Source: Paenisporosarcina quisquiliarum
Lineage (GTDB): Bacteria; Bacillota; Bacilli; Bacillales_A; Planococcaceae
Direction of reading: 5' to 3'
Length of the DNA stretch: 64,000 bases
NCBI RefSeq assembly: GCF_027563315.1
Contig: NZ_JAMKBJ010000010.1
Span: 49,216 to 113,215 of the forward strand
A program made the translations under genes and the position numbers. Positions 17,064 to 24,644 of the stretch are shown piece by piece. The notes below the pieces were generated by a model that was not told the origin of the DNA, ran no database searches, and worked only from the letters and a program-made list of their open reading frames with translations. The stretch's first letter is position 1, and each line of letters starts with the position of its first letter.

Positions 17064-18128
17064 ATGACGCACTTAGAAGAATATGATGTAACCATCATTG
17101 GTGGAGGCCCTGCAGGTTTATATGCCAGTTTTTACAGTGGACTCCGCGGACTAAAAACGAAGATTATTGAATTCCAGCCTCAACTGGGTGGCAAAATCCA
17201 TGTCTATCCCGAAAAAATGATTTGGGATGTTGGCGGACACCCACCTCTACCTGGAGCGATGCTTATTGAGAAACTGGTGGAACAAGGATTGACGTTTAAG
17301 CCAACCGTCGTAGTGAATACAAAAGTAGAAGCGATCCATCAGCGGGCGGATCAACTATTCGAAATTACTACGAATACAAACGAACAACATATAACCAAAA
17401 CAATTATCGTGGCAACCGGGAGTGGGATCCTTACTCCACAAAAACTACAAATTGAAGGTGCTGACCGATTTGAAGTAAGCAACCTGAATTACACGATTAA
17501 ATCGCTAATGCGCTTTAAAGATAAAAAGGTCATCATTTCTGGTGGAGGGAACTCGGCCATCGACTGGGCCAATGAACTCTCCCCTATCGCTAAACAAGTC
17601 ATCGTCGTATACAGAAAAGGTGATTTTACTGGACACGAGGCTCAAGTTACCAAGCTTTTCGAAAGCAATGCCATTTGCTTGTTCCATACGTCCATTTCCA
17701 AATTGATTGCTTCAGGAGACAATTCTCATATCGAAACAGTGGAACTGACCGATTCCATTACAGGTGAAAAACAATACTTGTCCGTTGATGAAATTGTCAT
17801 CAACCACGGATTTGAACAAGATATCGCTTTACTTGAAAATAGTTCCGTAAATATAGAATTAGCTGATGGATATTATATTGCAGGGAGCGTAAACAGTGAA
17901 TCCTCGATTCCTGGTATTTTTGCAGCTGGTGATATATTGAAACATGATGGCAAACTTAACTTGATTGCCGGTACATTCCAGGATGCTGCGAACGCAGTCA
18001 ACAAAGCGAAACAATATATAGAGCCAGAAGCAGATGAAGTAGCTATGGTCTCTTCCCATAATGATGTTTTCAAAGCGCGTAATAAAGAACTCGTAAAAGA
18101 GTTGCTGAAAGAAAGTGTTCATGCCTAA
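17064..18128 (+). CDS. Ferredoxin/flavodoxin-NADP+ reductase, thioredoxin-reductase-like (FNR type 2)
   Basis: A 354-residue FAD enzyme. The FAD-binding motif is GGGPAG (residues 14-19), NADPH-binding GGGNSA is near 165, and the C-terminal FAD motif FAAGDIL is near 290. The position of the redox CxxC of true thioredoxin reductases reads AIDWANEL here, so it is the YumC/YcgT-type reductase. It would supply electrons to ferredoxin or flavodoxin, or reduce released ferric siderophore. GAGGAAGGA lies about 9 bases before ATG 17064. It is divergent from the siderophore operon across a Fur box, which supports a role in iron metabolism. Confidence 0.9.
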   Translation: MTHLEEYDVTIIGGGPAGLYASFYSGLRGLKTKIIEFQPQLGGKIHVYPEKMIWDVGGHPPLPGAMLIEKLVEQGLTFKPTVVVNTKVEAIHQRADQLFEITTNTNEQHITKTIIVATGSGILTPQKLQIEGADRFEVSNLNYTIKSLMRFKDKKVIISGGGNSAIDWANELSPIAKQVIVVYRKGDFTGHEAQVTKLFESNAICLFHTSISKLIASGDNSHIETVELTDSITGEKQYLSVDEIVINHGFEQDIALLENSSVNIELADGYYIAGSVNSESSIPGIFAAGDILKHDGKLNLIAGTFQDAANAVNKAKQYIEPEADEVAMVSSHNDVFKARNKELVKELLKESVHA

Positions 18129-18167
18129 ATTCGTGTGAGTTGAAAAAACAAAACTCCAATATAAAAT

Positions 18168-18470
18168 GGCAGGGACCGCCACTTCGCTTTCCGGGGGCTT
18201 GGCTTCAGCCACCTACGGGGGTCTTCAGCTCAAGATATTCCCACAGGAAAGATATTGGTCGAATGGCCAATATCTTTCCGACGAGTAACCGCAGGAGCAG
18301 CATAAATGAACAAAGGCTAAGAACGCCACCTCGTGTTGCTCCTGCGTTTCCTCGTCGCAAAATGCAGAACTAAGAAATTTGGCAACGCCTTTGTGACCAA
18401 CATCCTGTTGGCTCAAGGAGGCTAGTTGACTGCCCGCGGAAAGCGTCCGCATGGAACGAAAATCAACAAT
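18168..18470. repeat. Composite intergenic repeat with MITE-like head and nested hairpins
   Basis: Bases 18168-18248 copy the left 80 bp of the element at 39208-39309 (GGCAGGGACCGCCACTTCGC...), but the right end is missing. Instead a structured segment follows: a 13-bp perfect hairpin GGAAAGATATTGG / CCAATATCTTTCC (18246-18279), then a nested pair CGACGAG...GCAGGAGCA / TGCTCCTGC...CTCGTCG (18279-18357), a short CCAAC / GTTGG hairpin near 18400, and GCCCGCGGAAAGCGTCCGC near 18440, an inverted form of the repeat core CGCTTTCCGCGGGC. It fills the convergent gap between the FNR and PBP genes. Confidence 0.75.
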
Positions 18471-18492
18471 ATCGTTTAACTGAACTAAAACT

Positions 18493-18529
18493 AAAAGGCA
18501 GCTGAATAAGTCATTCAGCTACCTTTTTC
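18493..18529. terminator. Bidirectional terminator between FNR and PBP genes
   Basis: AAAAGG(C)AGCTGAAT / ATTCAGCT(A)CCTTTTT with a 5-base loop and A- and T-runs on both sides, suited to the convergent genes on either side. Confidence 0.8.
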
Positions 18530-18545
18530 TTTTTTCTACTTCATA

Positions 18546-20567
18546 TTATTCTTCCGATGGTGCAAAGACATTCGACACGAGCTCCGCTACATAAGCACTG
18601 CCATCGTTATCTTCCACCCCTTCGATCATCATCGCAAGAATGAAAGCATTATTTTCGGAGTTATACGTAACAAAAAATCCATTTTCCTGTCCTTTCTCTT
18701 CCGAAGTTGCTTTCAGTTCTGCCGTACCTGTTTTTCCCGCAAGAGGTATAGAAGGAAGATTGGCAGCCTGTGCAAAGCCATCTACCACAACGTTTCGCAA
18801 ACTTTTTTGAATAAGCGCCGCATTTTCAGCACTAATAAGTCCTTCCTTCCAAACTTGAGCGTCTTCCTCTTCTAAAAACAAAGTTGGCTTATACATGACA
18901 CCGTCTGTTAGAAAGACTTCATACATCGACGCAAGATGAAGAATGTTCGTCAACATTTGGCCTTGTCCAAATGACGTGTCTGCAAGCTGCCCTAAAGATT
19001 CAATTGTTCCCTTATTTGAAATTTGAGAAGATTTCATTCCATAAGAGAATGGTATTTCCTCACCCAAACCGAAACGTTTCATTCCTTCCACAAATGTCTC
19101 GCGGCCCATGTCCAAAGCTTGTTGCGCAAAGTAAATATTATCCGAATAGACAAGTGCTTTGTTCAAATCTATCGGATTTGGTGCTTCATCATGGACACGC
19201 GTTACCCGATAGTCCCCCCAGGAAGCATCTTTTTGCCATGTCTTTCCTTTTATTGTAATTCCTTTAGTAGGATTCAATGTACCTGCTTCCAAACCAATTG
19301 TTGCCGTTATAGGTTTTATTGTAGAGCCTGGCGCATAAGTAGCAGTGAACCGATTGAATAATGGTTTTAACGGGTTTTCTTCCAATTCCTTGTATCGATC
19401 ACCACTTATGCCTAGCATGAATTCGGATGGATTAAAACCAGGAGAACTGACAAGAGCAAGTGTCTCTCCAGTGTTAGGATCGACTGCAGCACTTGTTCCC
19501 GCTTCGCCTCGCATCGCTTGATACGTTTCGTTCTGCAGCTCTGCATCAATCGTCAAAGAAATCGTCTCACCGTCCACGACGGGTCGCTCGGCTACCGTTA
19601 TTGCTTCCGCACCTTCTTCTGCTTTATCAATGTAAATACGGATTCCTTCTTCTCCCCGTAGCCGATCTTCGAGTAATCTTTCCAATCCTTGTCGCCCAAT
19701 GAAGTCACTTTCCGTATATCCGTCTTCTTTACGTTTTTCCAACTGTTCCGCTGTAATGACACCGATAAATCCGGTTAAATGCGAAAGTGCCTCACCATAT
19801 GGATACTCACGCATTGGTGTTTCCCTACGTAAGACCCCTGGAATGTCATCAAGCTTTTCCAGTAATGGCATATCCGTTTTCGCAACTTTAGCAATCGGTA
19901 CGAATTGATCTGGTTTTACCCAGCTTTGGCTTAACTGATCATCAATGTACTTTTCCGTTGTTTCTAGCAACATAATCAGCTCTGCTTTTTTCGCATCATC
20001 CGTGAATTTACCAGGCTCGATGCCTATTTCATAGCCCTTGCCGTTTATTGCAATTGGCAGTCCGTTGCGGTCAAGAATTTCACCACGTGCCGGTGGGAGC
20101 GTTGAAATTCTGATTTTATCCTTTTCTCCTAGTTCTGGGAATATAAACGAAGTATCCCACTCTACAAACCAGTTTTCTTTTTCATCATGAGTTTCGTGCA
20201 CCAACTTCATCGTTTTCTCGAATGTTACCGGACCAGCTGATGTATCCATTTTCACTTGTATTGGAAAACTTGCTGGTTCCTCAGTGTCCCACTCTTTATC
20301 CTTCTCAGGCTTGGTATACGTTACTTTTATATTTTCAATTCCTAAATCTGTTTGCAGTTTTTCCTGTCGCTCGACAAAACCTTTCTCTCCAAATATCTCT
20401 TTTGTCTCTTTGTTCAGGAAGCCGCTATACATAGCATCGAAATCCCCTTTGTTCCAATGACCAACGTATTCCTTTAACCGTTCCTCCGGTGTCAATTGAT
20501 CGCGACAGCCTGTAAGGATGAAGGCGATACACAATAATGCGCTAACAGCTGACAAACCCTTGTTCAT
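18546..20567 (-). CDS. Class B penicillin-binding protein, PBP2A/PBP3-like, with MecA-type N-domain
   Basis: A 673-residue lipoprotein-like transpeptidase that cross-links peptidoglycan outside the membrane. Lipobox LTGC (Cys21), an NTF2-like MecA_N domain (about 25-145), a dimerisation domain starting at RGEILDRNG (about 161-169), and the penicillin-binding transpeptidase: STIK (415-418, nucleophile Ser415), SDN (475-477), KTG (612-614). All three active motifs are intact. The architecture matches MecA, MecR-independent PbpC and enterococcal PBP5, which can have low beta-lactam affinity, but affinity cannot be read from this. TAAGGAGG precedes the ATG. Confidence 0.93.
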   Translation of the reverse strand: MNKGLSAVSALLCIAFILTGCRDQLTPEERLKEYVGHWNKGDFDAMYSGFLNKETKEIFGEKGFVERQEKLQTDLGIENIKVTYTKPEKDKEWDTEEPASFPIQVKMDTSAGPVTFEKTMKLVHETHDEKENWFVEWDTSFIFPELGEKDKIRISTLPPARGEILDRNGLPIAINGKGYEIGIEPGKFTDDAKKAELIMLLETTEKYIDDQLSQSWVKPDQFVPIAKVAKTDMPLLEKLDDIPGVLRRETPMREYPYGEALSHLTGFIGVITAEQLEKRKEDGYTESDFIGRQGLERLLEDRLRGEEGIRIYIDKAEEGAEAITVAERPVVDGETISLTIDAELQNETYQAMRGEAGTSAAVDPNTGETLALVSSPGFNPSEFMLGISGDRYKELEENPLKPLFNRFTATYAPGSTIKPITATIGLEAGTLNPTKGITIKGKTWQKDASWGDYRVTRVHDEAPNPIDLNKALVYSDNIYFAQQALDMGRETFVEGMKRFGLGEEIPFSYGMKSSQISNKGTIESLGQLADTSFGQGQMLTNILHLASMYEVFLTDGVMYKPTLFLEEEDAQVWKEGLISAENAALIQKSLRNVVVDGFAQAANLPSIPLAGKTGTAELKATSEEKGQENGFFVTYNSENNAFILAMMIEGVEDNDGSAYVAELVSNVFAPSEE

Positions 20568-20879
20568 TCTATAACCTCCTTATTAACTTAATAATTTGTA
20601 TATTAATGGTAACATTCTCCCCTTAAACTTGTTAAAATCTACCTCCTAACTTTAATTAAACATTATTCGATCCTACTAGCCTTATCAGACAGAATCACTC
20701 ACTATTTGTCGTAAACTTGAAAACCATAGGTTATTAGTAATTTATAGTAAATATTTGTTATATATTACCTATTATTTTCTTCCAATATATGCTACCTTTG
20801 AATCTATTTAACTTTTCAGAAAATTGGTACTATCATTACACATCTAGATTTCGCTTACCAAAATATGAGGAGGGAGAAT
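20568..20879. other. Gene-free divergent region between PBP and ispA
   Basis: About 310 bp, AT-rich, carrying the two divergent promoters. I saw no convincing sigma factor hexamer pair, no hairpin terminator and no repeat unit. Confidence 0.4.
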
Positions 20880-21842
20880 GTGAAAAACTTTGTACAGTTA
20901 ATTCCTTACCACGTAGTAGAACAACTGGACACGGTAAATGAAATCCCAAAAGGGGTCGAAATTATTCAAGCCCCTGAGATTTGGAACGAAACAAAAGGAA
21001 AAGGGATCACTATCGCCATTCTGGATACAGGGTGCGATACGAATCACCCCGACTTGAAAGACCGTATTATCGGGGGACGTAATTTCACGAAAGATTACAA
21101 AGGGGATCCGGAGAGATTCGAAGATAACAACGGTCATGGAACTCATGTATGTGGAACGATTGCAGCAACACTTAATAACCAGGGGGTCGTTGGCGTTGCA
21201 CCGGAAGCAAGTTTATTGATACTGAAGGTTCTCGGGAGAAATGGTTCTGGCCAGTATGATTGGATCATCGAAGCCATTCATTATGCAATCGAACAAAAAG
21301 TAGATATTATCTCCATGTCTCTAGGTGGACCATCAGATGTAAAAGAACTTCACGAAGCGATTATCGAAGCGGTGAATCAAAAGATTCTTGTTGTCTGTGC
21401 TGCAGGTAATGATGGAGACGGGCAAGATTCGACGGACGAACTGGGGTATCCTGGCTGTTACAACGAAGTAATAAGCGTTGGAGCGGTTAATATGGAACGA
21501 GAGTCTTCTGAGTTTACCAATTCCAATAACCAAGTTGATTTGGTTGCACCAGGTGAAAAAGTGACTTCCACTTACCTAAATGGAACTTATGCGACATTAA
21601 GCGGCACTTCAATGGCGACGCCTCACGTATCTGGCGCATTGGCCTTGATAAAAGTAATGGCGAATGCATCATTTCAGAGAGAACTAACTGTTCCCGAATT
21701 GTATGCGCAATTGATTAAGCGGACAGTACCACTTGGCAATTCTCCTTATATCGAAGGAAATGGGTTAGTTTATCTGACGCTTCCAGATTATATTAAAACA
21801 GTTTTCGATCAACAAAGAGTAGAATCACTGGTTTCCATATAA
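20880..21842 (+). CDS. ispA: Intracellular subtilisin-type serine protease IspA
   Basis: A 320-residue S8 subtilase with catalytic Asp49 (ILDTG), His86 (NGHGTH) and Ser244 (SGTSMA). There is no signal peptide. The N-terminus carries the LIPY motif (VQLIPYHV), the short inhibitory propeptide typical of intracellular subtilisins; it is removed on activation. Length and sequence closely follow B. subtilis IspA. I chose GTG 20880 because GGAGG sits 6 bases upstream; an in-frame ATG at 20865 overlaps that site. It probably acts in protein turnover in stationary phase. Monocistronic with its own terminator. Confidence 0.95.
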   Translation: MKNFVQLIPYHVVEQLDTVNEIPKGVEIIQAPEIWNETKGKGITIAILDTGCDTNHPDLKDRIIGGRNFTKDYKGDPERFEDNNGHGTHVCGTIAATLNNQGVVGVAPEASLLILKVLGRNGSGQYDWIIEAIHYAIEQKVDIISMSLGGPSDVKELHEAIIEAVNQKILVVCAAGNDGDGQDSTDELGYPGCYNEVISVGAVNMERESSEFTNSNNQVDLVAPGEKVTSTYLNGTYATLSGTSMATPHVSGALALIKVMANASFQRELTVPELYAQLIKRTVPLGNSPYIEGNGLVYLTLPDYIKTVFDQQRVESLVSI

Positions 21843-21849
21843 AAAACAA

Positions 21850-21882
21850 CAGATGCCTTTACTTAAAAGGCATCTGTATTTC
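21850..21882 (+). terminator. Terminator of ispA
   Basis: CAGATGCCTTT / AAAAGGCATCTG with a 4-base loop, then TATTTCC; it starts 7 bases after the ispA stop. Confidence 0.7.
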
Positions 21883-22018
21883 CAATTGTTTTCGTTGCTT
21901 ACCTAGTTCTATTCATAAATGTAATAATTTTTCAATAAACTTTTTTCAAGGAGTTGTGAAATAGTCGCATCTGTCTTCTTTATCAAATAAATACTAATAA
22001 AGAAGGCGGGGATATTTC

Positions 22019-22177
22019 ATGAATACAGTAGATGTTCCATTATGGACAACAGTAATAGGTAATTTTGGATTTCCGATTGCCATCACTATTTATCTTTTCT
22101 ATCGATTTGAGAGGAAAATTGAAAAATTGGAAGATGTCATTTTTCAGTTGAATGAAGACATCAAAGATTATTTGTAA
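22019..22177 (+). CDS. yvrJ: YvrJ-family small membrane protein
   Basis: A 52-residue protein too short for many gene callers: MNTVDVPLWTTVIGNFGFPI, one transmembrane helix, then FERKIEKLEDVIFQLN, a cytoplasmic coiled-coil-like tail. This is the YvrJ family signature. AAGGCGGGGA precedes the ATG. In B. subtilis yvrJ belongs to the SigO-RsoA regulon region; here it lies 72 bp before sigO on the same strand, so the linkage is conserved. Its biochemical role is unknown. Confidence 0.85.
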   Translation: MNTVDVPLWTTVIGNFGFPIAITIYLFYRFERKIEKLEDVIFQLNEDIKDYL

Positions 22178-22249
22178 AATGAAATCGAAGTTCCTTTAAA
22201 TTTTTTTAACCGCTTAACCGAACTAGCGTTCTTTGCGGGAGGTCATTAG

Positions 22250-22870
22250 ATGAAAGAGTTATTCGATCATCATACTCAAAGTGTTGAGATTTACTTGGAT
22301 AAACTAAAAAAACACCTTCAAAACCCTATCATCAAATCTTTTTTGGAAATTCCGGAACATGTTGCCTTGTTGAAAGAAGTCAGAAATCAACCCACTCCCG
22401 AATTAAAGAAGAAATTAGATGATACATTCAGGGAATTTTACTTCAACATCAGATTTACCACCTATTTATCACAAACCATTTATTTTAATGCAATCAATTA
22501 TGACAAGAAAATTAAGCTGGTCTCGGAACGGTACCAGTTAATTTTGGACAGACCTTTAAAAGACGAGGGTGAATTAACATTCCTTGATTTACTAAGTTCT
22601 TCAGAGAACATGAGAAACACAGACATTTTCATTGATTCATCCACAATTATGGACCATTTGACAAGCTATGATATTTTTCATGCGATTCAATCACTCACAG
22701 AAAATCAGCAGCAAGTACTGAGTTTGGCTTACATTTATGGATTGAACGATTCCGAAATTGCAAACAGCCTGAATAAATCCCAGCAAGCAGTTTCCAAAAG
22801 CCATACAAAAGCATTAAGAAAGATTAGAGAGATAATAGAAACTGAACAGAGAAGGAAGGGGCAGAAATGA
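22250..22870 (+). CDS. sigO: SigO (YvrI)-like RNA polymerase sigma factor subunit
   Basis: A 206-residue protein with a clear sigma region 4 at the C-terminus (LTENQQQVLSLAYIYGLNDSEIANSLNKSQQAVSKSHTKALRKI, about 150-193), which binds the -35 element. It has no recognisable region 2 of its own. Together with the overlapping downstream gene and YvrJ upstream, it matches the B. subtilis two-polypeptide sigma factor SigO-RsoA, in which RsoA supplies the -10/region 2 function. The rsoA start overlaps the sigO stop by 4 bases. The B. subtilis targets oxdC and yvrL are not in the window. Confidence 0.85.
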   Translation: MKELFDHHTQSVEIYLDKLKKHLQNPIIKSFLEIPEHVALLKEVRNQPTPELKKKLDDTFREFYFNIRFTTYLSQTIYFNAINYDKKIKLVSERYQLILDRPLKDEGELTFLDLLSSSENMRNTDIFIDSSTIMDHLTSYDIFHAIQSLTENQQQVLSLAYIYGLNDSEIANSLNKSQQAVSKSHTKALRKIREIIETEQRRKGQK

Positions 22871-23127
22871 GTGAAAGTTTGTTTACTTTAGTAAAGCAAT
22901 CAAGAACGGATAACGATTCATTGGCCATTGTCATTGATTTGTTTGCTCCGAAAATTGATCGCTCTTTGCATCAGACTAAATGGCAACACAGAGAAGACTT
23001 ATCCCAAGAACTGAAAATCAAATTACTGGAATGCATCCGAAATTATGAAGTCGATAACATTCCGGGCTATTTTCAAATGCTCGACCTCTTGGAAGGACAA
23101 GATACTCAATACTATGACCAATTATAA
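22867..23127 (+). CDS. rsoA: RsoA-like sigma cofactor (region 2 partner of SigO)
   Basis: An 86-residue protein. The middle (SLHQTKWQHREDLSQELKIKLLECIRNYE, about 38-66) resembles sigma region 2.1-2.2, which contacts the beta' clamp and supports -10 recognition. RsoA of B. subtilis is of similar size and works only with SigO. The ATG overlaps the sigO stop by 4 bases and has AAGGAAGGGG upstream, so the two subunits are made from one message. Assignment rests on size, weak region 2 similarity and strongly on context. Confidence 0.8.
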   Translation: MSESLFTLVKQSRTDNDSLAIVIDLFAPKIDRSLHQTKWQHREDLSQELKIKLLECIRNYEVDNIPGYFQMLDLLEGQDTQYYDQL

Positions 23128-23173
23128 AATGGATAATTTTTGGCCATTCCCACAAAGCATAGCCATGTGCTAA

Positions 23174-23209
23174 ACCTCCTCCTTTCTAAGTTGATGGGAG
23201 GTCTTTTGA
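23174..23209 (+). terminator. Possible terminator after rsoA
   Basis: Six-base stem ACCTCC / GGAGGT with a loop of about 17 bases, then CTTTT. It lies 47 bases after the rsoA stop. Weak. Confidence 0.35.
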
Positions 23210-23281
23210 TGAAGTTGGTTAATAAAGTATTAGAAATATCCTAAAATCGTGTGTTTTTGTTCATGCGTTTTCTTTTCATCA

Positions 23282-23920
23282 TTAATTGACTATAGCCACC
23301 CTCTGATTCTTATCTACTTGTCTACCGCCGCCACTTACATGATAGTTGGATATTTCCTCAAATCTTGCTTTCACTTGTTCTCTTTTATTCAAGACCAAAA
23401 CGATGGTGTAACCCCATTTGTTTCTGATTAAAAAATCTACGCCTTTGTCATAGTAATCAAACGGGTTGGTGTATTGGAAATAAAGCTTAAGCCTAAGAAT
23501 TTCATCCAAGGCATCTGTTTCAATCAAATCTTCTTGATTCATTTTCATGAAATTATAAAGCATGAATTGACCTGCATATTCCCCTCTTAATATTTCCACT
23601 ACCCCAAGACCAAAAGTTAAAGCTGCACTTAAATCGATTCTCACTTGCGGTAAATAAAATGTGGCATTTCCGACATGAGGAGTTGGGGTAATTCCCATTC
23701 CTATATGATAATTCAACCCTTTCAGTAACTCTAAAAATGTCTGATAGTGATTGTTCTTCAATCGGTCAGTTTCGAAATAGGTCAGGCTATCGATGTTGTA
23801 CCATTCATCGACAGAATAAATTTCAAAGTCGTCATCAAGAGCCGCCATCGAGACGATTGCATAATCGAATCCATGGATTAATTGTTCTGCATCTATTATT
23901 TTCTCGATGAATTGAATCAT
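23282..23920 (-). CDS. Protein of unknown function (paired with the 68-aa gene)
   Basis: A 212-residue soluble protein without signal peptide or membrane helix, rich in aromatic residues (for example SVDEWYNIDSLTYFETD and KLYFQYTNPFDYYDKG). I recognise no catalytic motif. GGGAGGGA precedes the ATG, and the ATG overlaps the stop of the upstream 68-codon gene by 4 bases, so both are translated from one message. The pair is convergent with sigO-rsoA. Codon use looks like that of its neighbours. Possibly a small accessory module (immunity or phage-derived), but nothing in the sequence proves it. Confidence 0.6.
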   Translation of the reverse strand: MIQFIEKIIDAEQLIHGFDYAIVSMAALDDDFEIYSVDEWYNIDSLTYFETDRLKNNHYQTFLELLKGLNYHIGMGITPTPHVGNATFYLPQVRIDLSAALTFGLGVVEILRGEYAGQFMLYNFMKMNQEDLIETDALDEILRLKLYFQYTNPFDYYDKGVDFLIRNKWGYTIVLVLNKREQVKARFEEISNYHVSGGGRQVDKNQRVAIVN

Positions 23921-24123
23921 CCATTTATCCCTCCCATCTTCTTTGCCTTATAGAGATCTTCCACTTCGTACTCTTTCTTGATTTTCAATAGGATGTCAAT
24001 TAGATCCTTTTCTGCTGCTTCTTCATCTTCATACTCCCAGATGATTCGAACGAGTTGGTATCCTTTAACATGTTCAATTACAGTGTACGTTCCACCGATA
24101 TACTCTATTTTTAAGTTTTTCAT
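23917..24123 (-). CDS. Small protein of unknown function, first of a coupled pair
   Basis: A 68-residue acidic protein: a beta-rich start (MKNLKIEYIGGTYTVIEHVKGYQLVRIIWEY) followed by a charged helical half (EDEEAAEKDLIDILLKIKKEYEVEDLYKAKK). I chose ATG 24123 because AAGGAGAG is at proper distance; the ATG two codons upstream lies only about 2 bases from it. Its stop overlaps the next gene's ATG. No recognised family. Confidence 0.55.
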   Translation of the reverse strand: MKNLKIEYIGGTYTVIEHVKGYQLVRIIWEYEDEEAAEKDLIDILLKIKKEYEVEDLYKAKKMGGING

Positions 24124-24371
24124 ATCCATCTCTCCTTCTACTTATAGTAGGTACTTCTAATTGCTAAAAGCCCACGAGTAGAAGAAAAATTGTTCATAAA
24201 ACTTTAGTAGAATCAATTTCATAATTCACAAAACCGATTGTAAACACGAACTTTCCAGAAACAGAAATCGTCACAGCGATTCTGTTGATTTCCGTTACGG
24301 GCGGACACTTTCTTACCATTAGTCAAAAGTTCTCCCGTATTTTTAGGAGAAGATAATTAGCGTAATGCAGT

Positions 24372-24500
24372 AAGCGGTTGCTTTCCGTTCCGGCGCTCGC
24401 TTTCCGCGGGCACGGCCTCAGCCGCTTCACTCACTCCGTTCGCTGCAGGGTCTTCGGCTCGCGCTGCTCCCGCTGGAGTCTCGCGCCTTCACTCCAATCA
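24372..24500. repeat. GC-rich dispersed intergenic repeat (Bacillales MITE-like type)
   Basis: A segment much richer in G+C than its surroundings, with the blocks CGCTTTCCGCGGGC, GGCCTCAGCC, GGTCTTCGGCTCGCGCTG and TCCCGCTGGAGTC in that order. The same blocks in the same order, with G-to-A type changes, form the elements at 18168 and 39208. Repeats with these blocks are familiar from many Bacillaceae intergenic regions. The rest of the gap (24130-24371, 24501-24596) shows no gene. Confidence 0.75.
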
Positions 24501-24596
24501 ATTCCCCTAAATTCATAACAAAATTAAAAGAATACACTTAAAAAGTTCAAGTTTCATTTATCTAGAGGCATTTATGAAATTGAATCAGTAAGTAAA

Positions 24597-24630
24597 AAAA
24601 CGAGTTGTGACCAGGTCACGACTCGTTTCT
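24597..24630 (-). terminator. Terminator of the beta-clamp gene
   Basis: ACGAGT(T)GTGACC / GGTCAC(G)ACTCGT with a 1-3 base loop; on the minus strand it is followed by seven T. It lies 15 bases after the dnaN stop. Confidence 0.85.
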
Positions 24631-24644
24631 TCTATTTCTAAATT

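Noticed and set aside
17064..18128. Thioredoxin reductase
   Set aside because: The redox CxxC is missing; the sequence fits FNR type 2.
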